Notes: generated by a model from the sequence alone, not told the origin. 49,412 nucleotides of DNA from JALOOE01 sp964423545 (GCA_964423545.1 CAYRFV010000004.1:1-49412), one strand, 5' to 3'; shown: positions 7,313 through 15,592, counted from the stretch's first letter. Translations and numbers: made by a program.

Positions 7313-8743
7313 CTATCCTTCCGCGCGGCTCACGACCTTCTTCAGATACAGCACGGCATCGCCGGTGAAGGGTGCGATGGTCGCCGCATAGTCGCCGCCG
7401 TCCAGGGGTCGGGCGCCGGGGAAAACGCGTCCCAGGGCAGGCAGGAACCACTCGACGGCGAAACGGCCGGCCGCATCGCACAGATCGATCGTCACTGCGC
7501 CGCCCTCCGGCAGATAGACCAGGTATTCCTCGCCCGGATCGGCCAGGCAGTAGCGCGTGGTGGCGAGCTCGGGCCGCGGGGTCATGGCCGCCAGGTTCAT
7601 GCGCTGGGCGAAGCGGCGTGTATCTCCCATCGCCCGTCGCGTCGGCTCCCAGTCAGGATAGTCGCGCTGATCCTTGCTGATGCCGCCGGTGAAGGACCAT
7701 GGCGCGATCTCCTCGGTCGACCCCAGATACAGCCCCTGCCAGGGATCCATGAAGATGGGGTTGTGGCCGCGCGTGAAGCACTTCCAGACCCACTTGGGGT
7801 TGCCGCCGTGGCCCCACAGATGATCGGTGTCGGGCGCCAGCACCTTCCGTCCGTCGGCGACCGGCGGATCCTCCTTGTAGTCCTCGATTCGCCGCACCTC
7901 CGGCTTGTTCCACCAGTTCGGCTGCGACGTAGGAGAGAACCACTCGGCCGGACCGGTGTAGAGCGGTGCATTGCGGATCCATGGCCTCCCCGACGTGATG
8001 CCGACCGGGTGCTGCTTCGGCTTGCCGCGCTCGCAGGCGTGGATGAAGTCGGTCATGTGGAACTGCCATTCCACCGATCCGCCTTCGTTGATGATCTCCC
8101 ACAGGACGTTATCCAGGTCGTTGACTGTGTCGATCACCTTCCGGACGTATGCCTCCTGGTGCGCGACCGCGCAGGGATTGTGCAGGCTGTGCAGCGACGG
8201 GTTGGCGGCCTCGTCCCCGCCGGTGTAGGCCGCGTCCGCGCCGTTCACATTGTTGGCGGCATTGAACGGATGCACCGGCCACGGATCGAGGCCGCGGTGG
8301 TTGACCGCCAGGCTCCAGCCCTGGAAGAGCATCACCGCCGCGTAGATCCCGCGGTTGCCCGCCAGGAGCAGGCGCCGGCGCATCCGCTCGAAGTATGCGT
8401 CGTTCCAGACCGCCAGGTTGAACTTCGGCAGGCCATCGTTGGCGACACCTGGGCCCGTCCTGGCCCAAGGCAGCGGATCGAAGACAATGCGCTCGTCCGT
8501 CCAGCACGCACGCTCCGGCTGCTCGAACATCCACAGCCGCATGAAGTTGTGGTTGTGCGCCTCCATGAAGTCGAGATACTCGTCGTACGGAAAGGGCGGA
8601 TCGCCCGGCCGGCCGATGTCCTGGAGATTGGCCCAGGTATGCGAGCCGGTGAGATAGATCGCATCGCCGCGATCGTCCGTGAAGTAGCGTCCATTGGTGG
8701 GGTGGACCCGCAGTGGGCCGACGAAGTGAGATGTTGGAGTCAT
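7313..8743 (-). CDS. DUF4038-like glycoside hydrolase with C-terminal beta domain
   Basis: This is a predicted intracellular (beta/alpha)8 glycosidase of about 476 residues. The N-terminal part (YFTDDRGDAIYLTGSHTWAN, then FMRLWMFEQPE) matches the DUF4038/GH140-like group. WEIINEGG around residues 215-222 places a candidate catalytic Glu after Asn, as in clan GH-A. The last ~90 residues (CLADPGEEYLVYLPEGGAVTIDL) resemble the putative collagen-binding domain that follows DUF4038. No signal peptide is seen. The start is ambiguous: ATG 8743 has an AGGA site, while ATG 8773 overlaps the upstream stop as ATGA. It sits with GH51 and sugar importers, so a role in side-chain or disaccharide cleavage is inferred. 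Confidence 0.8.
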   Translation of the reverse strand: MTPTSHFVGPLRVHPTNGRYFTDDRGDAIYLTGSHTWANLQDIGRPGDPPFPYDEYLDFMEAHNHNFMRLWMFEQPERACWTDERIVFDPLPWARTGPGVANDGLPKFNLAVWNDAYFERMRRRLLLAGNRGIYAAVMLFQGWSLAVNHRGLDPWPVHPFNAANNVNGADAAYTGGDEAANPSLHSLHNPCAVAHQEAYVRKVIDTVNDLDNVLWEIINEGGSVEWQFHMTDFIHACERGKPKQHPVGITSGRPWIRNAPLYTGPAEWFSPTSQPNWWNKPEVRRIEDYKEDPPVADGRKVLAPDTDHLWGHGGNPKWVWKCFTRGHNPIFMDPWQGLYLGSTEEIAPWSFTGGISKDQRDYPDWEPTRRAMGDTRRFAQRMNLAAMTPRPELATTRYCLADPGEEYLVYLPEGGAVTIDLCDAAGRFAVEWFLPALGRVFPGARPLDGGDYAATIAPFTGDAVLYLKKVVSRAEG

Positions 8744-8769
8744 GGGTCGTCCTGTGGTGGCAAGGGGCT

Positions 8770-9549
8770 TCATGGTGCGCCGATGCGCACCGATGCGCCG
8801 ACGAAATAGTGGTCGCTCGGGAATCGTCCTGCGCGAGCGTCCACTATCACCTCGGCCTCAGAGACCGTCACCGCTCCGCGGCCGAAAATCCAATCCATCT
8901 TGCCGATATCGGAGACGAAATCCGGGCCGCGAAAGGCATGGAAGGTGTGTCCGGGATCTTCCGTGCCATGGACCGCCGCATAGGTGTCGCGCCAGCCGCC
9001 GCGGCGCAAGATGGCGATCGCCTCGTTGCGCCAGTCTGCGTTCATGTCGCCGGTGAGGAGCTGCGGGTAGGTCTCGGGATAGGCGGCCGCGTCTTCGACG
9101 ATCAACCTGGCCTGGTGTTCGCGCGCGAGCTGGCTGACATGATCCAGGTGGGTGTTGACCACGCGGAACTCAGCCCCGCTGCCGCGATCCTGCAGCCGGA
9201 GCCAGTTCGCCAGGCGCACGCACGCGCTGTCCCACGCGCGCGATCCCGGCACGTGCGGCGTCTGCGAGAGCCAGTAGCCTCCCGCCGAGATGCGCCGGAA
9301 CGAGGCGGCGCGGTGGAAGATGGCATTCATGGGATGGCGACCGGCCGGCTCATCGACCATGCCGAACGTCTCGAAATCGTCCAGGGCGGCCGCCAGATCG
9401 GCGAACTGCTCGGCCCACATCTCCTGAAAGCAGATCACGTCCGGCTGCCGCGAGCGAATGACCGCCGCGCACAGCTCCTTGCGCTGCAGCCAGCCGTTGT
9501 CGCCGTCGCGCGCGCCGAAGTAGCGGATGTTGCAGGTAAGGATGCGCAT
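8770..9549 (-). CDS. Endonuclease/exonuclease/phosphatase-fold hydrolase
   Basis: This 259-residue metal-dependent hydrolase of the EEP superfamily starts at MRILTCNIRY, 5 nt after the arabinofuranosidase stop with a GGAG site. Family landmarks in order are: CNIRYFGARDGDNGW near the N-terminus; VICFQEMW, with the metal-binding Glu, near residue 45; NTHLDHVS near 145; TGDMNAD near 175; and the terminal SDHYF with the catalytic Asp-His. No secretion signal is seen. Such proteins in sugar operons are often of unassigned function; phosphodiester or sugar-phosphate substrates are possible. It lies between two glycosidase genes, so a link to glycan use is likely but unproven. Confidence 0.85.
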   Translation of the reverse strand: MRILTCNIRYFGARDGDNGWLQRKELCAAVIRSRQPDVICFQEMWAEQFADLAAALDDFETFGMVDEPAGRHPMNAIFHRAASFRRISAGGYWLSQTPHVPGSRAWDSACVRLANWLRLQDRGSGAEFRVVNTHLDHVSQLAREHQARLIVEDAAAYPETYPQLLTGDMNADWRNEAIAILRRGGWRDTYAAVHGTEDPGHTFHAFRGPDFVSDIGKMDWIFGRGAVTVSEAEVIVDARAGRFPSDHYFVGASVRIGAP

Positions 9550-9554
9550 GGCTG

Positions 9555-11042
9555 CTACTCCAACTCGATCGTGAGCGCGACCACCGCGGCCGCCGGCAGT
9601 TCGACGGTGAACCGTGCTCCGGTGGCTTGCGCCGCTCGGACTGCCGGCTGGATCGCTTCCGGCCGGTCGAACGTATTGTGGCTGTGGATTTCGCCGGTGA
9701 GCACCGTCGCGCGGCACGCGCGTGCGGCCGCGCCGCCCAGCAGGCTGACGGGAACCTCCGCCGCTTCGGTAGCGTGGCAATTGGTCAGCGTCACGAAGAG
9801 GGTCTTGTCTTTCAGCGAGGCGCTCCCCGCGACGACCGGGAGCGACCCCTGCTGCTCCCCGTGCTGCCACGCGACCGATTCTGTCTCCACCAGCGTGCGA
9901 ACGGCCTGGCCGCCCTGGTGCGGCGCGTACATCTCGTAGACGTGACCGGTGGGGGTGATGAGCATCCTCTCGCCTTCGGTCAGGATCATCGCCTGCAGTA
10001 CGTTCACGGTCTGGGCGATATTTGCCATCACTACCTTGTCGGCATGGCGGTTGAAGATGTCGAGCGTCGTGGCGGCCACCAGCGCATCGCGCAGGGTGTT
10101 CTGCTGATACAGGAAGCGCGGATTCGTGCCCGGCTCCACCGGGTGCCAGGCGCCCCACTCATCCACGATCAAGCCGATGCGCCGCTGCGGATCGAACGCA
10201 TCCATCGCCGTACGGTGTTGCACGACCAGCGGCTCCATCTCCAACCCCCGCGCGATGAGCTGATACCACTGGTCGATGCTGTACTCCGTAGCCGTGCCTG
10301 CCGAGCCGCAGTAGTAGTGCGCGGCGAAGCCGTGGATGTTGCGGAAGTCCCAGTAGTCCTTGCGCAGCTTGCGGAAAAAGCGGTTCGTCCACTCGATATC
10401 GTTGCTGGGCGGCCCGCAGGCGATCACGCAGAGCGGCTTGCCGAAGCTCCGCACGAACGACGCGTAGCGGCGGAACTCGGCGCAGTAGTCTTCCGGCGAG
10501 AAGTGCCCGCCGCAGCCCCAGTTCTCGTTGCCGACGCCCCAATAGGTCACGTCGAGCGGCTCTGGGCTGCCGTCCGCAGCACGGCGCCGCGCCCAACTGC
10601 TGTCCCCTGGGAAGTTGCAGTACTCCACCCAATCCCGCAGCTCGCGCACCGTGCCTGAGCCGACGTTCCCGCAGATGTACGGCGCTGCGCCGACAAGGCG
10701 GCAAAAGCGCACGAATTCCTGTGTGCCGACCGCATTGGCTTCGATCACCTCGCCCCAGTGGATATTGATGCGCCGGGGCCGCTCGCTCTGTGGTCCGATG
10801 CCGTCCGTCCAGTGGTAGTCATCGGCGAAGCATCCGCCTGGCCAGCGAATCACCGGCGGCTTGAGCCGGCGCAGCGCCATGACCAGGTCGCTGCGGAAGC
10901 CGCCCATATTCGGAATCGAGGAATCCTCGCCCACCCAGATGCCGTCGTAGATGCAGCGGCCGAGATGTTCTGCGAAGTGGCCATAGAGATTGGGGTTGAT
11001 CGTGCCGATCGGGTCGAGGGGGTTGATGATGACCTGGGTCAC
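9555..11042 (-). CDS. abfA: Alpha-L-arabinofuranosidase, GH51
   Basis: This 495-residue cytoplasmic exo-glycosidase releases L-arabinofuranose from arabino-oligosaccharides. The GH51 features are the N-terminal INPNLYGHFAEHLGRCIYDG, then VIRWPGGCFADDYHW, the acid/base Glu in YWGVGNENWGCGGH near residue 175, and the probable nucleophile Glu in LIVDEWGAWH near residue 300. The C-terminal ~150 residues form the usual beta-sandwich. The start is a GTG at 11042 with AAGGAG eight bases ahead. It heads a tightly packed operon with the EEP hydrolase and DUF4038-like enzyme, next to two sugar importers. Length and motifs agree with the family. Confidence 0.95.
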   Translation of the reverse strand: MTQVIINPLDPIGTINPNLYGHFAEHLGRCIYDGIWVGEDSSIPNMGGFRSDLVMALRRLKPPVIRWPGGCFADDYHWTDGIGPQSERPRRINIHWGEVIEANAVGTQEFVRFCRLVGAAPYICGNVGSGTVRELRDWVEYCNFPGDSSWARRRAADGSPEPLDVTYWGVGNENWGCGGHFSPEDYCAEFRRYASFVRSFGKPLCVIACGPPSNDIEWTNRFFRKLRKDYWDFRNIHGFAAHYYCGSAGTATEYSIDQWYQLIARGLEMEPLVVQHRTAMDAFDPQRRIGLIVDEWGAWHPVEPGTNPRFLYQQNTLRDALVAATTLDIFNRHADKVVMANIAQTVNVLQAMILTEGERMLITPTGHVYEMYAPHQGGQAVRTLVETESVAWQHGEQQGSLPVVAGSASLKDKTLFVTLTNCHATEAAEVPVSLLGGAAARACRATVLTGEIHSHNTFDRPEAIQPAVRAAQATGARFTVELPAAAVVALTIELE

Positions 11043-11055
11043 AGCGTGCTCCTTG

Positions 11056-11071
11056 GCCCCGAGCGCGGGGC
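11056..11071 (-). promoter_or_regulatory. Short hairpin beside the abfA ribosome-binding site
   Basis: GCCCCG (11056-11061) and CGGGGC (11066-11071) form a 6-bp stem with a four-base loop, immediately upstream of the AAGGAG site (forward 11049-11054) of the GTG start at 11042. It could modulate ribosome access or end an upstream transcript. Evidence is structural only. Confidence 0.35.
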
Positions 11072-11076
11072 AACGA

Positions 11077-11181
11077 TCACTTATGCAGCAGGGGAGTGTT
11101 CGCCTCGCGGCTGTTCTCCTCGATGCGGGCGGTGGCGCCGGTGGGCGAGAAGGTGATCGGCGTCGCGTCAGGGAGGTGCAT
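11077..11181 (-). CDS. Small hypothetical protein (34 residues)
   Basis: An ATG at 11181 with a weak AAGG site opens 34 codons, beginning MHLPDATPITFSPTGATARI and ending in NTPLLHK. The composition looks like real protein rather than a shadow frame: few Arg/Cys and balanced residues. It lies between the DUF6295-like gene (ends 11201) and abfA on the same strand. No family was recognised. It may be a small peptide or the stub of a longer, lost gene. Confidence 0.35.
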   Translation of the reverse strand: MHLPDATPITFSPTGATARIEENSREANTPLLHK

Positions 11182-11200
11182 GGCGCACGCCTTCCCGGGC

Positions 11201-11476
11201 TCAGACGGGATGCTCCAGGTAACCGCCTGCCTCGGCCCGGTCGAGCACGGCGAGTATCGTCTCCACCAACGCGCGCGCCGATTCCGCACTCAACTCGACT
11301 GCGACGCGCGCGCCCGGCCCCTGTGCCTCGTTGACGAAGTCGATGTTCAATGCATGCTCCAGCGGCGCATTGAACGGGTGATCATATGAGACGCTCGCCT
11401 GCCTCACTGCAAACCAGCCGGTTGTCCCTTTGCCGCTGCCGTCAATCGCGACCTGTTGCGCGATCATAGTGCACAT
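11201..11476 (-). CDS. DUF6295-like small protein
   Basis: This 91-residue soluble protein starts MCTMIAQQVAIDGSGKG at the ATG at 11476, with AGGAGG just upstream. It is followed by GWFAVRQASVSYDHPFNAP and HALNIDFVNE, and ends in a helical segment (SAESARALVETILAVLDRA). The pattern resembles the uncharacterised DUF6295 group as I recall it. There is no signal peptide, membrane segment or catalytic motif that I can name. It is flanked by a dienelactone hydrolase gene upstream, past a 14-bp stem-loop, and the small ORF downstream. Function unknown. Confidence 0.75.
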   Translation of the reverse strand: MCTMIAQQVAIDGSGKGTTGWFAVRQASVSYDHPFNAPLEHALNIDFVNEAQGPGARVAVELSAESARALVETILAVLDRAEAGGYLEHPV

Positions 11477-11501
11477 GGCTGGCCTCCTGACGCCACGCCA
11501 C

Positions 11502-11545
11502 ACGTCAGGGCGGCGCAGCAAGAGCCGCGATCGCCGCCCTGACGT
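11502..11545 (-). terminator. 14-bp stem-loop downstream of dienelactone hydrolase
   Basis: ACGTCAGGGCGGCG (11502-11515) pairs perfectly with CGCCGCCCTGACGT (11532-11545) around a 16-nt loop. It lies just after the hydrolase stop (11554) and before the DUF6295-like start (11476). It probably limits read-through or protects the hydrolase mRNA 3' end. No U-tract follows, so a strictly intrinsic terminator is doubtful. Confidence 0.55.
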
Positions 11546-11553
11546 TCGACGCA

Positions 11554-12318
11554 TCATGCTTGACGCTGAAGGTGCTTCCCCAGAAACGCAAAGACCTTGC
11601 CCCAACCGTCTACGGCCTGTTCCTGCCGATAGGCCGGCCGGTCGTAGTAGAAGAAGCCGTGCCCCGCCTTCGGGTAGATGTGGAATTCGTAGGGCTTCGC
11701 GTGCTTCTTGAGCTCCTGCTCGTGGATGGCAACTTGCTCGACGGTCGGGCTGCGGTCCTCTTCGCCGAACAGCCCCAGGAGCGGGCACGCCAGGTCGGCG
11801 GTGTACTCGATCGGCGCAACCGGCTGCTTGGGCGTGAGTTCCTCTTTGGCCATCACCACGCGGCCGCCCCAGCAATCGATGACCGCATCGAAGCCTTTGA
11901 TGCGACACGCTGCCAGATAGGCGTGGCGGCCGCCTGAACAGGTGCCGAAGACGCCGACCTTGCCGTTGACATAGGGCAGCGAGCGGAGATAGGCCAGTGC
12001 ACCGGCAACGTCGCCCAGCACCTGATCGTCGGGAACGCCGCCCACCCCTCGCACCTTGGCCGCCACATCCTCCGGCGTGCCGTGCCCGGCGCGGCAGTAG
12101 AGGTTGGGCGAGAGCGCCGCGTAGCCGTAGTGCGCGAACTTGCGCGTCGCCTCCCGATACCAGGCATCCCAACCGGGCATGTGATGGATGATGACCATGC
12201 CCGGAAACGGCCCCGATCCCAACGGTCGGGCGAAATACGCGTTGATGAGCTCCCCACCCGCGCCGGCGTGGGTCACGGTCTCGGCCAGCATCCCCTCGTA
12301 CCTATCTGTCTGATACAT
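11554..12318 (-). CDS. Dienelactone hydrolase family protein
   Basis: This 254-residue alpha/beta-hydrolase starts MYQTDRYEGMLAETVTHAG at 12318 after GGGAGG. The nucleophile elbow GVFGTCSGGRH, around residues 120-130, carries Cys, as in true dienelactone hydrolases, and the late AGHGFFYYDRPAY supplies the His. LFGEEDRSPTVEQV holds the probable acid residue. Such enzymes open lactones of chlorocatechol or protoanemonin pathways, but many paralogs are general carboxyl-ester or lactone hydrolases. The context gives no aromatic pathway, so the substrate is open. Confidence 0.88.
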   Translation of the reverse strand: MYQTDRYEGMLAETVTHAGAGGELINAYFARPLGSGPFPGMVIIHHMPGWDAWYREATRKFAHYGYAALSPNLYCRAGHGTPEDVAAKVRGVGGVPDDQVLGDVAGALAYLRSLPYVNGKVGVFGTCSGGRHAYLAACRIKGFDAVIDCWGGRVVMAKEELTPKQPVAPIEYTADLACPLLGLFGEEDRSPTVEQVAIHEQELKKHAKPYEFHIYPKAGHGFFYYDRPAYRQEQAVDGWGKVFAFLGKHLQRQA

Positions 12319-12353
12319 CACAGCCTCCCATCCGCTTCCTGACCCAATCGTTC

Positions 12354-12376
12354 GCGCATGACAGTGCGCCATGCGC
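12354..12376. repeat. GCGCATG inverted repeat upstream of dienelactone hydrolase
   Basis: GCGCATG (12354-12360) and CATGCGC (12370-12376) form a 7-bp inverted repeat in the 107-nt gap between the Nif3-like gene and the hydrolase start. It is a possible terminator or operator; nothing else was seen in this gap. Confidence 0.35.
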
Positions 12377-12425
12377 ACCGGCGATGGCCTGCTCCGCGCC
12401 GTCCGCGGTCGGACTCCCTATCCGG

Positions 12426-13217
12426 TCAGAGCCAGTGGAACAGCCGGCCCGTCGGGGCGAAGTGCACGGCGACCTCGGGAAGCCGCGCCTGCAGCCAGGG
12501 GGTCACCCAGCGCATCCCCGGCTCCTCGCTGGCGGCGTGGCCCAGCACGAGCAGTCCCTTCCCCTGGCCCAGCCGGGCCGCATCGCGGACGTACTCGCTG
12601 GTTTCCCATTCGCTGATCTCACCGGTGATGAGGACATCGATCTCCGGCCGGGCAAGCGCGGCAAGCTGGGGGACGCGGCCGGGGCAGCCAGGCAGGAGCG
12701 CGATCCCCTGGCACATCATCTCGAGGTCACCGGCGATGCGCACCGTTTCGAGGCCCAGTCGTGTCTTCACCCACTCGGCGAGCTCGCGCAGCGTCACCGG
12801 CGGAATGCGGCAGACGTTGGGCTGCTCCGGCAGTGCGCAGGCGATCCACGCCAGCGCATCGAGCAGGCCGGCGACGGTGGGGTCGGGACGCAGGCTGTGC
12901 AGCAGATCGTGGAAGCGCCAGATGACGAGGCCGCGCTCCTCGATGAGGCGGCGCTTCGCTTCGTAGACCGGCTTATCGGCCAACCAGCCGGTTTCGTCGC
13001 GGTGGTTATAGAAGATCGGCTCATGCGTGATGATCAGATTCGCGCCGAGCCGGCTGGCCTGTTCGATCACTTCGCACGTCGCCAGGAAGGTGGTGACGAT
13101 GCCGGTGAGCGCCTGCGCCGGATCCCCGATCTTGACGGTGTCCACTGTGTCGGGCGGCGGCGGCGCCTCAACTGCTCCGATGAGGGTGTCGATGGCCTGC
13201 TGGATGGAGAGGGTCAT
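12426..13217 (-). CDS. Nif3-like dinuclear metal-centre protein
   Basis: This 263-residue protein of the widespread NIF3/DUF34 family assembles around a two-metal site. Metal-ligand motifs are visible: NLIITHEPIFY (residues ~80-90), WRFHDLLHSLRPD (~125-137) and the C-terminal LVLGHAASEEPGM. The family is conserved, but its biochemical role is disputed; GTP cyclohydrolase-like folds and metal storage or hydrolase roles have been proposed. The gene starts at ATG 13217, 12 nt after a small membrane-protein gene on the same strand. Nothing in the neighbourhood identifies a partner. Confidence 0.85.
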   Translation of the reverse strand: MTLSIQQAIDTLIGAVEAPPPPDTVDTVKIGDPAQALTGIVTTFLATCEVIEQASRLGANLIITHEPIFYNHRDETGWLADKPVYEAKRRLIEERGLVIWRFHDLLHSLRPDPTVAGLLDALAWIACALPEQPNVCRIPPVTLRELAEWVKTRLGLETVRIAGDLEMMCQGIALLPGCPGRVPQLAALARPEIDVLITGEISEWETSEYVRDAARLGQGKGLLVLGHAASEEPGMRWVTPWLQARLPEVAVHFAPTGRLFHWL

Positions 13218-13229
13218 CTGGCCTTCCTT

Positions 13230-13724
13230 TTATTGGCTGATCACAAAGCGCTTGGTGGCGCCAGCAGCCTGCCCTCCCGCGGCGTACACCGTCACCGCGA
13301 TCACGAAGCTATCGCCGATCCGGGTCGCGTCGGTGGGTTCCACATAGATCTGGTGGCTGTTGCGGAGCGGGTCGACGACAAACGGCTTCCCGTCGCCGAA
13401 GCCGCCGATGCTCCATTCGGCGCGCACGGCATTCTGGCTGGTCAGCGTGAAGTACGTTTTCTGGCCCAGGGGTGCAGCATCCGGACCTTCGATCACGACC
13501 GAAGGGGAGGGGTGTCCAGGGGTCGCCGTCGGGGCGGGCTGCGACGACGATGCCAGCGGGATCAAGGCGATAGCGGTCGAGATGACAATGCCGAGCAAGG
13601 CAATCGCGTCCTGTACGGAGAAGGCGCGTTTTCGCCGCACGTCGTTGACGATCCACAGCAGCAGCCCCAGGACTATGAGCGCCAGAAGGATGAAGATGAA
13701 CGTCGGCAGAGTCGGACTGGTCAT
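13230..13724 (-). CDS. Hypothetical membrane protein with extracytoplasmic domain
   Basis: This 164-residue protein has two hydrophobic helices near the N-terminus (PTFIFILLALIVLGLLLWI, residues ~6-25, and a second at ~43-62) separated by a short basic loop. A Pro/Ser/Thr linker follows, and then a ~95-residue beta-rich domain (SVVIEGPDAAPLG... AEWSIGGFG). The domain has an Ig-like or PKD-like appearance, but I cannot assign it. The start is ATG 13724, whose ATGA overlaps the stop of the GNAT gene, so translation is coupled. Function unknown. Confidence 0.7.
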   Translation of the reverse strand: MTSPTLPTFIFILLALIVLGLLLWIVNDVRRKRAFSVQDAIALLGIVISTAIALIPLASSSQPAPTATPGHPSPSVVIEGPDAAPLGQKTYFTLTSQNAVRAEWSIGGFGDGKPFVVDPLRNSHQIYVEPTDATRIGDSFVIAVTVYAAGGQAAGATKRFVISQ

Positions 13725-14218
13725 CTCGCACCACACGGTTTGCGACAGATGGCGCTGCTGCGTACAGGATGGAAGCCGCAGCGCTGGTAGAGGCGCAGCG
13801 CGCCAGAAGTGTTCTCGGTGTCCACGCCCGGCGCGGCTTCAGTCATGCCATGCTGCGCCAGGATGCGCAAGCTGTTCAGGATCAGCGCCTGCGCCAGACC
13901 GCGCCGCGGCCATGGCCGTCTGACACTGATGCATTCGGTGTAGCCGCGCAGGCGCCCCCGCTCGGCGTTCTCCTGATGATTGATGAAGCTGCGCACCTGC
14001 CCCGCCACCTCGTCTCCATCCCAGGCGATCTGCCATAAGTCCGCCATCATCGCGATGGGGTCGTCGAGCCACTCCTCATAGTTGGCTGCGGTGGGTTCGG
14101 CGAAGCCCCAATGGCCGCGAAAAGCCTCGACATCCGCCTTCCATGGCCCCAGGAACGTGCGAAACGTCAAGCCAGCAGTTGCCGGCGCTCCGGGCAGCGA
14201 CAGCCATTGATCGGACAC
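13721..14218 (-). CDS. GNAT-family N-acetyltransferase, possibly lacking its first domain
   Basis: This 165-residue acetyl-CoA-dependent transferase has the acetyl-CoA loop VRRPWPRRGLAQALI (residues ~100-114) and the terminal VDTENTSGALRLYQRCGF. EAFRGHWGFAEPTAANYEEWL is typical of the second half of tandem-GNAT proteins of about 300 residues. Here the segment GLTFRTFLGP, which looks like the beginning of such a protein, joins directly to WKADVEAFRGHWG. An internal deletion removing most of the first GNAT domain is therefore likely. The acceptor substrate is unknown. Confidence 0.78.
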   Translation of the reverse strand: MSDQWLSLPGAPATAGLTFRTFLGPWKADVEAFRGHWGFAEPTAANYEEWLDDPIAMMADLWQIAWDGDEVAGQVRSFINHQENAERGRLRGYTECISVRRPWPRRGLAQALILNSLRILAQHGMTEAAPGVDTENTSGALRLYQRCGFHPVRSSAICRKPCGAR

Positions 14219-14242
14219 TGCGGTGCTCCTCTGCAGGTTATC

Positions 14243-15361
14243 TCAGCCGGCCGCTCGTTCAGGCGTCTGCCCAAGCAGGCGCAATTCGCGCCAGTGACCG
14301 GCGAACGCTTTGCGCCAGGTGGCGTGGCAGGTGTAGCGGACGCCGAACTCCTCGCATGTGGCCGCCACGACCGGCGCCAGCCGGGGATAGTTCAGGTGGC
14401 AGATGTGCGGCAGCAGGTGGTGCTCGATCTGATAGTTTAGCCCGCCGATGTACCAGCTCAGCAACCGGTTGCGCGGCGCGAAATCCACCGTCGTCTCGAC
14501 CTGGTGAATGGCCCACTCGTTCTCGATGTGCGCCGGGTCGCCCACCGGCTCAGGGAAGGCTGCGTCGCCGCTGATATGTGCGAGCTGAAAGACGACGCCC
14601 ATCACCAGCCCGATTGTCAGCATCACGATCAAGAAACCGATCAGCACCTGCCACCAGGGGAAGACCAGCAGGGGCAGCACAACCATGATCGTGAAGAAGA
14701 ACAGCTTGCCGGCCCAGAAGGTGATTTTGTCCTCCCGGTTCATCTTCGGGTAGACGTGGTTGGCGTCCGACTTGCCGAACAGCGCCATCATGAAGTCGCG
14801 GAGGATGAAATCGAAGCCGATGAAGCTGTAGACCAGGGGAAAGTACCAGGCTTGCCCCCGGTGTAGCGGCTTCCACGGGTCGCGCGGGGTGAGGCGCATC
14901 AGGCCGAATGCTTCGACATCATCGTCGTAGCCGGCGATGTTGGTGTAGGTGTGGTGCCACACGTTGTGCTTGGTGCGCCACCGGAATCCGCTCATGCCGA
15001 GCATCTCGGCGCTGAGACCGACCAGTTTGTTGACGCGGGCTCTGTCGGAGTAGCCGCGGTGGTTCGCGTCGTGCATCACGTTGAAGCCGACCGAGGCGAT
15101 GGCCAGCGCCCACACCACACACAAGAGGACGTTGATCAGCGGAGGGAAGCCGCCGAGCAGCAGAAGCAGGTACGCGCCGAGCCACCAGCCCAGCGCGACC
15201 GCGGTCTTGAGGTACATCGCCGGCACATCGCGCGCGGGGATGCCGTGATCGCGCAGGTGAGCATCGACGCGCTCGTTGAGCGCTTTTCGGAAGCCCTGCT
15301 GCTGGGTGAACTGCAGCACCCTGATCGGAGTTTTTTCAACGCTTTTCGCAGAAATGGACAA
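14243..15361 (-). CDS. Membrane fatty-acid desaturase (QIEHH type)
   Basis: This 372-residue di-iron membrane desaturase introduces a double bond into acyl chains. The three His boxes are HDANH (~residue 98), HNVWHHTYTN (~135) and the late QIEHHLLPH (~312). The Q in the third box is typical of front-end or acyl-lipid desaturases. Several hydrophobic spans flank the boxes. The best start is TTG at 15361 (SISAKSVEKTPIRVLQ), preceded by GAGGGAG. An ATG further up (15466) would add a basic stretch that looks non-coding. No cytochrome b5 domain is fused. The GNAT follows after 24 nt. Confidence 0.9.
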   Translation of the reverse strand: MSISAKSVEKTPIRVLQFTQQQGFRKALNERVDAHLRDHGIPARDVPAMYLKTAVALGWWLGAYLLLLLGGFPPLINVLLCVVWALAIASVGFNVMHDANHRGYSDRARVNKLVGLSAEMLGMSGFRWRTKHNVWHHTYTNIAGYDDDVEAFGLMRLTPRDPWKPLHRGQAWYFPLVYSFIGFDFILRDFMMALFGKSDANHVYPKMNREDKITFWAGKLFFFTIMVVLPLLVFPWWQVLIGFLIVMLTIGLVMGVVFQLAHISGDAAFPEPVGDPAHIENEWAIHQVETTVDFAPRNRLLSWYIGGLNYQIEHHLLPHICHLNYPRLAPVVAATCEEFGVRYTCHATWRKAFAGHWRELRLLGQTPERAAG

Positions 15362-15478
15362 TTCGGTGCTCCCTCTTTTCAGTCTTGGATCGGTCGGTTG
15401 TCGACGCAACGCTCGGTGATGGAGCGCAGGCAGCTGCGCCCCATCGTCGTGCTGGTTGCGCCGCACCGGCCGTGCACC

Positions 15479-15496
15479 GCGCCCTGAATCGGGCGC
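15479..15496. repeat. Hairpin GCGCCC/GGGCGC in intergenic region
   Basis: GCGCCC (15479-15484) and GGGCGC (15491-15496) surround TGAATC. It lies in the 231-nt gap between the DUF1501 gene and the desaturase. No convincing promoter for the desaturase was found in this gap. Confidence 0.35.
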
Positions 15497-15561
15497 GATG
15501 TCGAGGGTATGCTCGCGCAGAATGGGCCAGCGCGCAAATCGCGGTCCGCCCGGCGCGCCAT

Positions 15562-15583
15562 CGCTCTGAGATTCAGCAGAGCG
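15562..15583 (-). terminator. Stem-loop downstream of the DUF1800-DUF1501 operon
   Basis: CGCTCTG (15562-15568) pairs with CAGAGCG (15577-15583) across an 8-nt loop, 10 nt past the DUF1501 stop. There is no U-tract, so it is only a candidate terminator. Confidence 0.4.
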
Positions 15584-15592
15584 CCGGACGGC

